Below are positions 6,967-15,324 of a stretch of DNA of 23,012 nt, piece by piece; within the stretch, counting starts at the first letter, position 1, and each line of letters starts with the position of its first letter. The notes under the pieces are model-generated. The model did not search any database. It was not told where the DNA came from and worked only from the letters and a program-made list of their open reading frames with translations. A program made the translations under genes and the position numbers. Source of the stretch: a bacterium (GTDB lineage: Bacteria; UBP13; UBA5359); contig JAQUEL010000024.1 in NCBI GenBank assembly GCA_028685295.1, positions 1-23,012 of the forward strand. Direction: 5' to 3'.

Positions 6967-8376
6967 CTATCTGATAGCTGTACATGCAGACATCGGACTG
7001 TTAGGCCTGTTCATCAATTCATCAAAAGCCGGCCAGGGCAGGAGAACATCTTCGGGTATGCTGTCTATATATAAGCTGCGGAAAGCAGGGTCCTGCATAC
7101 GGCAATGATTGCAGCGTTGGGCATAGGCAGGATGCGTCAACATTCGCTGCCATATATCCTCCAGAGCCTCGTCCCGGATATTGCCAAAGGTCAAGGGGGT
7201 AAAATCACACGGATCTATATCTCCGTAAGCGGTCATGTAGAACTGTGAGAAGCCGCCAAAACAGCCTGAACCCTCCGGGCCGTTGACCAGAGCCTGGGTG
7301 ATGATGTGAGGATAGCCTTCCATTGTATTATACTCACGCTCCATCTCTATCAACTGCCGCTTATCCTCGGCTGAGAGAAGCTGCTCCTCCTGGCTTTGCA
7401 GAAGTTTGCCCGTAGGTACGATATCGAAGATGGTGACTTCATGCACCCCTAATTTCTTGCCTAGCTCAATCATCTGTTTCACACGCCCCTCACGCACGTC
7501 CTCAGGTCCGGCGTAAGTGGAGATGCCCACCAAAATACCGGCTTCCAGAGCACGGGTTATACCTGCCACCGCTTTATCGAACCCTCCCGGAATCCGACGT
7601 AATTCATCATGGACATGAGAGCGTGGGTCATCCAGCGATACCATCACAGAGTGTAATCCGGCATCGCAAAGATGCGATATATTCTCTTCAGTAAGCAATA
7701 ATCCGTTGGTAAACATGGAAGGATGTGCCCGATCACGGTTGATAAAGGAGATGAGTTCGAAGATGTCGCGGCGCAGCAGCGGCTCGCCACCCGTAAAGAC
7801 GATATTAAAACAACCCAGGGCCTCGGCCTGCCGGATGACCGATTTCATCTCTTCCGCAGTTAGTTCGGTCCGACGATCGGTCTTGTACCGGGCGGCACTG
7901 CAATGATAGCAATTCAGCTGACATTTGGTGGTTACTTGAAGAGTGCAGGTTGCCGGCCGTATAAGTTCTCTTCCCTGCACTACTAACCTGGACATGGAGT
8001 TAATAAAACGCTGTGAAGGAATAGGCGGCTGGTAAAGATTATAGACAAAGCCTCCCTCTCGCACTGCTATAGGACGCCCCAGAACCTGAACTCTGTCCCG
8101 AAATTTTTCTAATTCCTTTGCCACCAGAGAGGACATCCTCCCCTTTGCCTGGCAGGATAGCAATCCTTTGTCGGTATCAACTTCAAATTCCAGGCTGAGC
8201 AGGTTAATCTCCTTTGACGATTTCAACCGAGCCAGCATACCAAGAACAGTTCCTGCCAATGAGTAACGTTTAAGCACATCCACGCCCTGGTTTGCCAGTG
8301 CACCCTCGGCGATCAGGCGGTTTTTGCCGTTATTCTTCGTGTGTACGCTCAAAAGATCATAGTTATACTTTGCCAT
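6967..8376 (-). CDS. Radical SAM protein with SPASM-like C-terminus, unknown substrate
   Basis: The 469-residue protein has the radical SAM cluster motif CQLNCYHC (Cys152, Cys156, Cys159) and the SAM-binding GGEP (196-199). It also has a C-terminal cysteine-rich segment (Cys372, Cys390, Cys422, Cys425) of SPASM type that should hold an auxiliary cluster. About 140 residues precede the radical SAM core; I do not recognise this N-terminal part. The family includes peptide-modifying maturases and haem-pathway enzymes, but no precursor peptide or haem gene is next to it, so I name no substrate. The ATG has GAGGTGG at 4-base spacing. The gene is divergent from the flavoprotein gene on the right. 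On the left it ends about 75 bases before the tRNA promoter, and I see no separate terminator there. Confidence 0.88.
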   Translation of the reverse strand: MAKYNYDLLSVHTKNNGKNRLIAEGALANQGVDVLKRYSLAGTVLGMLARLKSSKEINLLSLEFEVDTDKGLLSCQAKGRMSSLVAKELEKFRDRVQVLGRPIAVREGGFVYNLYQPPIPSQRFINSMSRLVVQGRELIRPATCTLQVTTKCQLNCYHCSAARYKTDRRTELTAEEMKSVIRQAEALGCFNIVFTGGEPLLRRDIFELISFINRDRAHPSMFTNGLLLTEENISHLCDAGLHSVMVSLDDPRSHVHDELRRIPGGFDKAVAGITRALEAGILVGISTYAGPEDVREGRVKQMIELGKKLGVHEVTIFDIVPTGKLLQSQEEQLLSAEDKRQLIEMEREYNTMEGYPHIITQALVNGPEGSGCFGGFSQFYMTAYGDIDPCDFTPLTFGNIRDEALEDIWQRMLTHPAYAQRCNHCRMQDPAFRSLYIDSIPEDVLLPWPAFDELMNRPNSPMSACTAIR

Positions 8377-8562
8377 TTTACCACCTCAAATTCAAACCTT
8401 TATGCCGCTATCTTTATACCGGGCAAGCAAGGCCTTTCACGGCAAAAATCATTCCAAACTGAAAGATCATGATTTATGAGCAGCTGCGGATTGCAAAGAT
8501 TATTGCAAGAAAAGACGTACATAAGAAGTTTGACCTGCCGCCTGCACGGGAATAGTCCTTAT

Positions 8563-10107
8563 ATGGATGATAAAGAGATATGTCAACCATCGAGCCAGTT
8601 GCCCGGCAAACCCGTTTCCCTATGGATCGATACGACACCCGACACGGCTTTTCCCTGCCTGGAAGGGGATACGGATGCAGATGTTGCCATTATAGGAGGC
8701 GGCATTGCCGGACTGACTTCAGCATTGCTGTTGAAGAGAGCCGGCTTGAAGGTTGCGCTTGCCGAATCCAGACGTATAGTTAACGGTGTTACGGGATATA
8801 CTACGGCCAAGGTAACTCTGGCCCACGGGATCTGCTACAGCCGCATACTAAATAAATTTGGTCAGGAGCAAGCCGACGTATATGCCGATGCCAACCAGAC
8901 TGCCATAGACAGAGTAGCTTCATTTATTATGCAGATGAATATAGCGTGCGATTTTACACCTTTGCCGGCATATATCTATGCCGTAACGGAAGATAAAAAG
9001 GCTGAGATAGAGGCTGAGGTAAGAGCAGGGGAAAAACTGGGCCTGGCGGTATCCTACGTAGATACGCCACCCCTACCGTTACCGGTCAAAGGTGCCGCAC
9101 GTTTTGACGGGCAGGCTTATTTCCATCCAAGAAAGTATCTGCTGGCCTTTGCCGATGAGATAAACAACGGTAACGGCAGGATCTTTGAAAATACCAGAGC
9201 CATTAATATAGAAGAGGGTAATCCTTGTATAGTAAGAACCGATAGAGGGGCTATACGGGCACAATATGTGGTTATAGCCACCAACTACCCTATATTCGAT
9301 CCTCTCAAGCTCTTTATGCGCTTGACACCGGTTCGTTCCTATGTCCTGGGGCTGAGGCTTAAGAACCAACCCCCGCAGGGCCTCTTTTACAGCAATGAGG
9401 ACCAATTCCATTCACTGCGCCCTCATCATCTGGCAAATAACGGAGCGTATCTGCTGGCGGGAGGCGAAGAACACCCTGCAGGACAAGGCGGCAATACCAT
9501 ACAACGATACAAAAACCTGGAGAGCTACTACAGACGTTTCTTCGATATAGAATCGATAGATTACCACTGGTCCGCTCAGGATAACAAATCAGCGGATATG
9601 ATACCGTTTATCGGCAGCCTGGCACCAGCATCGGATAAAATTTTTATAGCTACCGGCTTCAAAGGGTGGGGGATGGCACATGGCACTATTGCAGGCATGC
9701 TGCTCTCCGATCTTATTCTGGGCCGCAGCAATCCATGGAAGAATCTTTACTCTCCTGCCAGATTGAACCTACCGGCCTCGGTCAAGAGCATTGCCAGCCG
9801 AAATGTCCAGGCAGTAAAGCATCTTATCAGCGGATATCTATCTGAAGAGAGCATCAAAAATCTGGCGGAAATTAGCAAAGGAGAGGGTAAAGTAATAGAG
9901 CTAGATGGCGAAAAAGCAGCCGTTTATAGAGATGAGCAGGGAAAGATTTACGCCCTCTCTCCTGTTTGTACTCATATGGGCTGTATGGTCTCTTGGAACC
10001 CCGCTGAAAAGACCTGGGATTGCCCTTGCCACGGCTCTCGCTATGCCTGTGACGGCAAGGTTATTCATGCACCAACGGTCAAAGACCTGACCCGCATAGA
10101 GCTGTAA
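8563..10107 (+). CDS. FAD-dependent DAO-type oxidoreductase fused to a C-terminal Rieske domain (YhfW-like)
   Basis: The 514-residue protein (from the chosen start) has an N-terminal dinucleotide-binding fold with GGGIAG at 45-50, followed by the GYTTAKVT segment typical of glycine/D-amino-acid-oxidase-like proteins. The C-terminus is a Rieske 2Fe-2S domain: CTHMGC (Cys469, His471, Cys474) and CPCHGS (Cys487, Cys489, His490). Cys469/His471/Cys487/His490 would bind the cluster and Cys474-Cys489 could form the disulfide. The layout matches Bacillus subtilis YhfW, whose substrate is not established to my knowledge. The frame is open back to an ATG at 8476. The extra 29 residues look unlike the family, and starting at 8563 gives the family length, but neither start has a strong ribosome site. 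The gene stands alone on the plus strand, divergent from the radical SAM gene. Confidence 0.9.
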   Translation: MDDKEICQPSSQLPGKPVSLWIDTTPDTAFPCLEGDTDADVAIIGGGIAGLTSALLLKRAGLKVALAESRRIVNGVTGYTTAKVTLAHGICYSRILNKFGQEQADVYADANQTAIDRVASFIMQMNIACDFTPLPAYIYAVTEDKKAEIEAEVRAGEKLGLAVSYVDTPPLPLPVKGAARFDGQAYFHPRKYLLAFADEINNGNGRIFENTRAINIEEGNPCIVRTDRGAIRAQYVVIATNYPIFDPLKLFMRLTPVRSYVLGLRLKNQPPQGLFYSNEDQFHSLRPHHLANNGAYLLAGGEEHPAGQGGNTIQRYKNLESYYRRFFDIESIDYHWSAQDNKSADMIPFIGSLAPASDKIFIATGFKGWGMAHGTIAGMLLSDLILGRSNPWKNLYSPARLNLPASVKSIASRNVQAVKHLISGYLSEESIKNLAEISKGEGKVIELDGEKAAVYRDEQGKIYALSPVCTHMGCMVSWNPAEKTWDCPCHGSRYACDGKVIHAPTVKDLTRIEL

Positions 10108-10172
10108 CTTCATAAGCTGAATTGCCCCATCCCCATCGACGAAAATAATCATACCCGTGCAAGTGCTTGATC

Positions 10173-10181
10173 TGGTATAAT
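10173..10181 (+). promoter_or_regulatory. Extended -10 promoter of the TadG-like gene
   Basis: TGGTATAAT (10173-10181) is an extended -10 element; no good -35 box is present at 17-18 bases. The predicted start is near 10188, leaving a leader of about 94 bases before the TadG-like gene. AAGTGC (10161-10166) and GCACTT (10194-10199) flank the -10 as an inverted repeat and might be an operator. Confidence 0.55.
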
Positions 10182-10192
10182 ATAACCTAATA

Positions 10193-10258
10193 GGCACTTA
10201 AATCCCTCGAATATTCAGTAGCATTTACTGTGCCTGCATTCAATCGTATAAAGCAGGC
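10193..10258 (+). other. Structured 5' leader of the TadG-like gene
   Basis: Three short pairings can form in the leader RNA. GGCA (10193-10196) pairs with TGCC (10231-10234) and encloses CAGTA (10216-10220) with TACTG (10226-10230). GCCTGC (10232-10237) can pair with GCAGGC (10253-10258), and the second and third pairings share bases 10232-10234, so they may be alternatives. I do not recognise a known riboswitch core. No U-tract follows. Confidence 0.3.
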
Positions 10259-10281
10259 CCGGAAGTAAAAGGAGCAAGACA

Positions 10282-11310
10282 ATGATCGGATATTTAAATA
10301 AAAAGAAGCTCAGGTCGGGACAGGTTGTCGTTTTAGCAGCTGTATTTCTCGGTCTTCTGCTGGTCGCCATAGGGTTGGCCGTTGATATGGGATTTGCTTT
10401 TGCTGCCCGGGCTCGGCTGCAGAACTGCTGTGATGCCGCAGCCCTGGCAGGGGCAAAGTCTATACCGACAGCCCAAGAGATAACAAATTATGCAATAGAT
10501 GGTTACAGTCGCAATCTAAACAGAGATGCCGCCCTGCAAAGCAATAACGGTACCACCGCTGTTTATAATATCGGCAATGATCAGGTGACCGTGATAACGC
10601 CTTATCAGGATGCGGATACCTCTGATTACCCTGCCGAGCGCTGTCTCAAAGTAAGCTCCGTAAGAATCATATCTACACATTTTATGAAGCTGCTGGGTAT
10701 AAACACTATGACTATCAAAGCACAGGCTGCGGCTGTGGGCCTGCCTGGCGGCCCTGTTTCAACCGCTAAAGGCTGTCTGCCTTTCGGCATAGTCTGGGAT
10801 GATTTTACCTTTGGGCAAAAAATTATTCTTAAAGAGGGAGGCGGCAGCGGCGCTCATGGTTATTACGGTGCCCTGGCGTTAGGAGGCAACGGAGCTTCCA
10901 CTTTTGAAAATAACATCATGTACGGCTACCCCGGCCTGATAAGCATTGATCAGGATGCAGAAGAATGGGTACCATTGGAGCCCGGTAATATGTCAGGCCC
11001 CACATTGAAAGGTATAACTTATCGTGTCAACCTGTGCAAGCATCAGCCTCCGTGCACAGCCTCAAATTATGTTTCCGGCTGCGCGCGGACCGGTGTTGTG
11101 CCCGTAATCGAGGCTCTTGATCTCAGTGGGCGCAGCACGGTCCAAATAAGGGGCTTTGCCTTCATTTTCCTGGAGGGATGCTACGGCTCAGGCAATGATT
11201 GCTGGGTGGAAGGCACCCTTATCCGGGCTGTAGCAGATGATGCAAAAGGGAGTACAACCGCTCCCAATTACGGTCTTATTACATCGGGAAGCACTCAGTT
11301 GCTCAAGTAG
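10282..11310 (+). CDS. TadE/TadG-like pilus-assembly-related membrane-anchored protein
   Basis: The 342-residue protein begins with a short basic segment, then one hydrophobic helix at about 13-35, then a sequence with DAAALAGA around 51-58. This N-terminal pattern is the hallmark of TadE/TadG-like proteins (Flp/Tad pilus accessory proteins), which sit in the cytoplasmic membrane with the bulk outside. The remaining 280 residues are Gly/Ser-rich with several cysteines and match nothing I recognise. The ATG has AAGGAG 8 bases upstream. No other Tad genes (prepilin, TadA, TadB/C, CpaB) are nearby, and the pilB gene at the left edge is of a different pilus type. The gene appears to be a single-gene unit, converging with the nitronate monooxygenase-like gene. 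Confidence 0.8.
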   Translation: MIGYLNKKKLRSGQVVVLAAVFLGLLLVAIGLAVDMGFAFAARARLQNCCDAAALAGAKSIPTAQEITNYAIDGYSRNLNRDAALQSNNGTTAVYNIGNDQVTVITPYQDADTSDYPAERCLKVSSVRIISTHFMKLLGINTMTIKAQAAAVGLPGGPVSTAKGCLPFGIVWDDFTFGQKIILKEGGGSGAHGYYGALALGGNGASTFENNIMYGYPGLISIDQDAEEWVPLEPGNMSGPTLKGITYRVNLCKHQPPCTASNYVSGCARTGVVPVIEALDLSGRSTVQIRGFAFIFLEGCYGSGNDCWVEGTLIRAVADDAKGSTTAPNYGLITSGSTQLLK

Positions 11311-11343
11311 ATAATCAGGTTGAAGGCTGCTAGCAGATTACGC

Positions 11344-12366
11344 TTAGACAGACTGCGTATTCAGCCTGTTCTGCACTGCGGTTAATTCGGCTCGTGCCTC
11401 GTGCACCAGCTTCTCTATGATGCTCTTCATCGGCAGCACCTCCCGAACCAATCCTACACTCTGTCCTGCCATCAAAGAACCGTCCTCGATATCCCCGTCT
11501 ACAACAGCACGACGCAATGCTCCTACCCAGAAGTTCTCGACCTCATATTGAGCCTGCTCTCTGGAAATAATCCCTGCTTCCAATTTTTCCAGCAGCTCAA
11601 GCTGAAGCCGGCCGAATTTATCCGTTCCTTGATTTTTTATGGCTCGCACAGCTACCACAGGCAGCCTGGAATCATATTGCGGCGTGGCGATAGCCTGCCT
11701 GGCATGTGCCCTGGCGAAGGCTTTTTTGAAATTGGCATGTGCGGTGCATTCCTCACTCATAACAAAGGCCGTGCCCAACTGGCAACCGGCGGCACCCATC
11801 AGCAGCAGATGCGCTATCATCCTGCCGGATGCTATGCCTCCAGCAACAAACACGGGCACCTGATCGTAGTTAAACAGCACCTGCTGCAGAAGCACCATTA
11901 GGGAAACATGGCCTATATGTCCCCCTGCTTCGCTGCCTTCTAAAATCAGAGCATCAATACCGAATCTTATCTGCTGCTCTGCTATCGATCCCTCTGAAGC
12001 AAAGGACATAGTCCTTTTCCCGGATTCTTTCATCCCCTGTATATCCGCTTTACGGGGAAAGCTACCGGCAAAGACGACAAAAGGCACCTTTTTGCTCAAC
12101 AGAATTTCGTATTGGACCTGATAATTGGGAGATATGGTGATCAGATTAACTGCAAAAGGCTTATCAAGATTCTCTATACACCTGTCCACCTCTTTCTCAA
12201 AGATTTCGGGTGGCATATTGCCGCCGGCCAGAACGGGGAAAGCCCCGTTGCCGGCTACGGCCCGTACCAGCTCAAAATCGCTGATCCAGGTCATACCTCC
12301 TGAAATAATAGGATATTTAACTCCTAAAAACTCGGAGCCTTTCCTTGTAAATTTTTCAAACAGCAT
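11344..12366 (-). CDS. FMN-dependent nitronate monooxygenase / 2-nitropropane dioxygenase family protein
   Basis: This 340-residue TIM-barrel flavoprotein has the N-terminal PIISGGMTW (19-27), the EAGGH motif at 146-150 with His150 at the usual catalytic position, AGGIASG at 175-181 and LGTAF at 198-202 for FMN phosphate binding. The family covers nitronate monooxygenases, which oxidise alkyl nitronates, and FabK-type enoyl-ACP reductases. No fatty-acid synthesis genes are adjacent, so FabK is not favoured. GTGAGGTA lies just before the ATG. It is the last gene of a five-gene minus-strand run and starts 40 bases after the esterase gene. The physiological substrate is unknown. Confidence 0.87.
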   Translation of the reverse strand: MLFEKFTRKGSEFLGVKYPIISGGMTWISDFELVRAVAGNGAFPVLAGGNMPPEIFEKEVDRCIENLDKPFAVNLITISPNYQVQYEILLSKKVPFVVFAGSFPRKADIQGMKESGKRTMSFASEGSIAEQQIRFGIDALILEGSEAGGHIGHVSLMVLLQQVLFNYDQVPVFVAGGIASGRMIAHLLLMGAAGCQLGTAFVMSEECTAHANFKKAFARAHARQAIATPQYDSRLPVVAVRAIKNQGTDKFGRLQLELLEKLEAGIISREQAQYEVENFWVGALRRAVVDGDIEDGSLMAGQSVGLVREVLPMKSIIEKLVHEARAELTAVQNRLNTQSV

Positions 12367-12406
12367 TCTTTACCTCACTGCACACACCATTATGACCTGG
12401 TGGCTT

Positions 12407-13177
12407 TTATTTTACCGGCAACCAATCAATAACTTTTTCAATTTGTTTATCCCAGTATCCCCATTCATGATTACCGGGCCCTTCTTCATAGAGTAGGTTA
12501 AGTCCCAGCAATACAGTATGATCACGAAAGCGCAGGTTATCCTGATAAAGAAAATCCTCCGTGCCGCAGCACTGATAAAGCATCAGTTCAGGTGCATTTT
12601 CATTGGAAATAAACCGATCAACCAGATGGAAGAGATCATTGTCGGTATCCGTAATGATCAGGTCTTCTCCAAAGATGTTCCGGGCCTCTCTTTTATCCAG
12701 CTCCCTATCCATAAAAGACGTTATATCCATAACCCCGGACAAACTGGCGGCAGCGGCAAAGTTCTGCGGCAAGCTCAAGGCGATTTTGAAGGCTCCGTAC
12801 CCGCCCATGGAGAGACCGGCTATAAATGTATCTTCTCTGGCTGTGGAGATGCGGAAGAATGAACGGACAATCTCCGGCAGTTCCTCACAGATAAAGGTGC
12901 GATAGTTATATCCCCTGGCCATATCGGTATAGAAGCTTCTGCCGCCATCCGGCATAACCACAGCTAAGTTCTTAGCCATAGCGTATCTCTCTATCGAGGT
13001 CCGGCGCTGCCAAATAGTATGATCATCTGATCGTCCATGCAACAGATAGAGGACGGGCCAGCCTGCTTCTATCCGCTTCCGGCTGAGGGTGCTCATATCC
13101 GGCTGGGGCAGGATGATCTCTATGCCGGTGGCCATACCCAGAGCTGATGAATGAAAATCACAACTTATCCTGGACAT
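12407..13177 (-). CDS. Alpha/beta-hydrolase, esterase D / tributyrin-esterase type
   Basis: This 256-residue serine hydrolase has the nucleophile elbow GLSMGGYGA (121-129, Ser123), a candidate acid Asp208 in GTEDFLY and His237 in GNHEWGYW, giving a full catalytic triad. LYLLHG (43-48) is the oxyanion-region motif. The family (antigen 85 / S-formylglutathione hydrolase-like / EstA) cleaves acyl esters, often acetyl or feruloyl groups on sugars. It lacks a signal peptide, so it should be cytoplasmic. It begins 12 bases after the NagB-like gene, with AGGG before the ATG, so the two are co-transcribed. In this setting removal of acyl groups from an imported sugar is plausible but inferred. Confidence 0.88.
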   Translation of the reverse strand: MSRISCDFHSSALGMATGIEIILPQPDMSTLSRKRIEAGWPVLYLLHGRSDDHTIWQRRTSIERYAMAKNLAVVMPDGGRSFYTDMARGYNYRTFICEELPEIVRSFFRISTAREDTFIAGLSMGGYGAFKIALSLPQNFAAAASLSGVMDITSFMDRELDKREARNIFGEDLIITDTDNDLFHLVDRFISNENAPELMLYQCCGTEDFLYQDNLRFRDHTVLLGLNLLYEEGPGNHEWGYWDKQIEKVIDWLPVK

Positions 13178-13189
13178 ATAAAGGCCCTG

Positions 13190-14164
13190 CTAATTGCATT
13201 CGGCCCCAAGCGGACCGGCCAACTCCTTAAGGAAGAAGAGCCTGCCAGGCAGAGTCGGCATATAGCTGCTGGGTATCCAACGTGTCGGACCATAGCGGAA
13301 GGTTACCCAGAGACTCAGACCCTGCCACTGCATGCCGCGCCCTAATACACCATCGGCACCACCGATAATACGGTCTGCCTGCAAGAAGAGTCCCGGCCCT
13401 ATGGTATTGGCCCTGGCGGGCACCAGAGTTGTCCGGCTCTTAAAGCTGGTGATAGCATTCTGCTCTATCGTTAAGGGATGCAGCTTGGCACCCAGCCTGT
13501 GAGTTTGCTTTTTCCATTCTTCATCGGTGGAGAACTCTGCTGCAAAATGCGGTTCCCAGAAGGCAATATGAAATACCCGCCCTATGCCGAAGATAACCTC
13601 CAACAGCGCTCCCTCCGCCTTAAGAGCGGCAATGCGCTCTGCATAAGTAGGCAGAACCTCACGAGTAGCAAAATGCCGCTGTTTTTCAGGAACGGTCAGC
13701 TCGCCCAAAGGGCCGTAAAAAGCTTTCTCCATGGCGAACCGGAAGGCACCGGGATTATCGGAAGGCAGGGTATTACCCTCCGCATCGCTCCATTCATCCA
13801 TATTGAACCCATAGAGATGATCGCATTTGATGCCCCACTCCTTAAGAAAGTAGACTGCCCAGCGATACATGCCCATAGGCCCTACAGGAAGAATCAGAGC
13901 CAGCTTGCGACCAGACTCACGGGCCAGCCTTATCTGCAAAGCTATCTCATGACCCAACATGGCATCAAAATCAGCCAGCGCTTCGCAAGAAATGGGTTCA
14001 AATCCTTCATTCCACCACGGCTGCCGGTCAAGAATAGCCTCCGGAGGGTTGCTGCAACAGGCATCTATCCTCTCCATGTCCCAGCCGGCCGGAAAGAAAT
14101 CCTCCAGCAAAGAACCTTCGATGGTATTGATGAGGTTGATGGAAACGTTTTTACTACTCATCAT
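13190..14164 (-). CDS. Divergent glucosamine-6-phosphate deaminase/isomerase (NagB)-like protein
   Basis: The 324-residue protein has two NagB landmarks. NMDEW (121-125) is equivalent to NMDEY with the catalytic Asp72. [13 protein letters not shown] (193-205) is equivalent to the GxxDGHIAFNEP loop. His199 and Glu204 match NagB His143 and Glu148. The proton-relay Asp141 is Val197 here, its Gly neighbour is Phe198, Asn147 is Trp203, and no clear equivalent of phosphate-binding Lys208 is seen. It may be an isomerase or aldolase-like enzyme on a different sugar, not a true GlcN6P deaminase. The open frame reaches a GTG at 14212, but AAGGAGG (ending at 14169) serves the tandem ATGs at 14164 and 14161. 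It is co-directional with the Gfo/Idh gene and the esterase. Confidence 0.8.
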   Translation of the reverse strand: MMSSKNVSINLINTIEGSLLEDFFPAGWDMERIDACCSNPPEAILDRQPWWNEGFEPISCEALADFDAMLGHEIALQIRLARESGRKLALILPVGPMGMYRWAVYFLKEWGIKCDHLYGFNMDEWSDAEGNTLPSDNPGAFRFAMEKAFYGPLGELTVPEKQRHFATREVLPTYAERIAALKAEGALLEVIFGIGRVFHIAFWEPHFAAEFSTDEEWKKQTHRLGAKLHPLTIEQNAITSFKSRTTLVPARANTIGPGLFLQADRIIGGADGVLGRGMQWQGLSLWVTFRYGPTRWIPSSYMPTLPGRLFFLKELAGPLGAECN

Positions 14165-14196
14165 ATTGCCTCCTTTTTCGGGATCAACCATTAGTT

Positions 14197-14213
14197 TGTG
14201 GAAAATTTCCACA
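14197..14213. promoter_or_regulatory. 17-bp palindrome, probable operator before the NagB-like gene
   Basis: TGTGGAAAATTTCCACA has perfect 8-bp arms around a single central A. A one-base centre suits a protein-binding site better than an RNA hairpin. It lies 33 bases upstream of the NagB-like start, in the 130-base gap after the Gfo/Idh gene. No regulator gene is adjacent, and I do not see a consensus promoter around it. Confidence 0.5.
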
Positions 14214-14294
14214 ATATCCTAATTCAACGCCTGACCGCTTTTTTCCTCTCTTTGCGTCTTATCTTTTCTCAGTGTTCGTTGAGGTCAGCTTTTG

Positions 14295-15308
14295 CTATAA
14301 AGCTATGTTGCACAGACCCTGGTCGGCAGCCTGCTGTATCTTCAAGGTTATCCGGGAAGATCGAATAACTTCAGTGGTGGAAAGAGAGACGGTCCCTTTA
14401 TCTCCTTTGATCTCTGCGATAAATGATCTGAGATATCCACCCGGGGTACCTTCACCCGGTGCTATCATCTCCACTTCCTGATTGCCATTTTGAGCTAGCG
14501 ATATCTGCGGAGTATTATAGGATGCCTCGATAACGCCTTCTCGTCCCCAGAGGGTTGTGCGCCAGTATTGCGGCAGTCTGTAGCCCATACTGTCCGGCAT
14601 GAAGTAGGAGACATCTCCCAAAACGCCACAGCCATTGGCCATCTCCAGCATGAACTGTCCCGCATCGTTGAAGTAAGGTACTTCCGCAGCAAAAGCGTTC
14701 CAAGCTCTGGCAGCCGTTACACGAACAAAAGAGATGCCTGTTATCCAGGGGACCATATCTACAGCATGGATACCTATATCGTTGATGGTGCCGCCGTGCT
14801 TGCCTTTCTCAAAATACCAGCCGGGACGTGTTCCGAACATCAAAGGATGCTGCCCGCCGACGGATACGGCATGCACATCCCCGATGGCACCCTTTTGCAC
14901 TAGTTCCCTGATACGCTGAAACTTCCCGTTGTCCCGCATATCCAACTGGCAACCCACTTTGAGTCCCTTCCGGTCGGATAAAGAAGCTATCTCTTCCAGC
15001 TCTTCCAGACTGGTACAAATGGGTTTATCAGAAATAACATGTTTATCTCTTTTCAGAGCTTCGATAGCGATTGCACCACGTTTGCCGTAATAATCCCCAA
15101 TGGCTACGGCATCGCAGTCCACTTCATCAAGCATACGTCCGTAATTATCATGGGTCAGCTCCACCCGGCCGCCCTGCCGCAGTTGTGCTGCGGTCTGAGC
15201 ATCCTCTTCGCAGGACCCTGCAATAACAACATCTTCGTTTTGGACAGCATGGTCATACAAGCTCAGTATATGCCCATGGCGAAAACCCATAAAAGCCAAT
15301 TTCAACAA
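14295..15308 (-). CDS. Gfo/Idh/MocA-family NAD(P)-dependent oxidoreductase
   Basis: The 337-residue protein has an N-terminal Rossmann fold ([10 protein letters not shown], 4-13), SDKPICTS at 93-100 (the DKP/EKP element that contacts substrate and cofactor) and [14 protein letters not shown] at 172-185, the conserved catalytic helix of the family. These enzymes oxidise or reduce hydroxyls of sugars, inositols or amino sugars. The start is TTG: GGAGG (15317-15321) is 8 bases upstream of it and only 3 bases from an out-of-frame ATG. It begins 16 bases after the transketolase stop, so the two share a transcript. The neighbouring NagB-like protein and esterase suggest breakdown of a modified sugar; the exact substrate is not readable. 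Confidence 0.9.
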   Translation of the reverse strand: MLKLAFMGFRHGHILSLYDHAVQNEDVVIAGSCEEDAQTAAQLRQGGRVELTHDNYGRMLDEVDCDAVAIGDYYGKRGAIAIEALKRDKHVISDKPICTSLEELEEIASLSDRKGLKVGCQLDMRDNGKFQRIRELVQKGAIGDVHAVSVGGQHPLMFGTRPGWYFEKGKHGGTINDIGIHAVDMVPWITGISFVRVTAARAWNAFAAEVPYFNDAGQFMLEMANGCGVLGDVSYFMPDSMGYRLPQYWRTTLWGREGVIEASYNTPQISLAQNGNQEVEMIAPGEGTPGGYLRSFIAEIKGDKGTVSLSTTEVIRSSRITLKIQQAADQGLCNIAL

Positions 15309-15324
15309 AGCATTTACCTCCGGA

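Noticed and set aside
8476-8562. 29-residue N-terminal extension of the flavoprotein
   Set aside because: It is unlike the YhfW-type N-terminus and has no ribosome site; the later ATG restores family length, although its own ribosome site is weak too.
6901-9200. Shared 15-mer TTTGAAAATACCAGA near 6903 and 9185
   Set aside because: One copy is non-coding and one lies inside the flavoprotein gene. In a window of this size one such coincidence is not surprising, and no flanking similarity extends it.
13478-14194. Plus-strand open frame of 238 codons antisense to the NagB-like gene
   Set aside because: It is fully inside a gene with clear motifs on the other strand, with no ribosome site or domain of its own.
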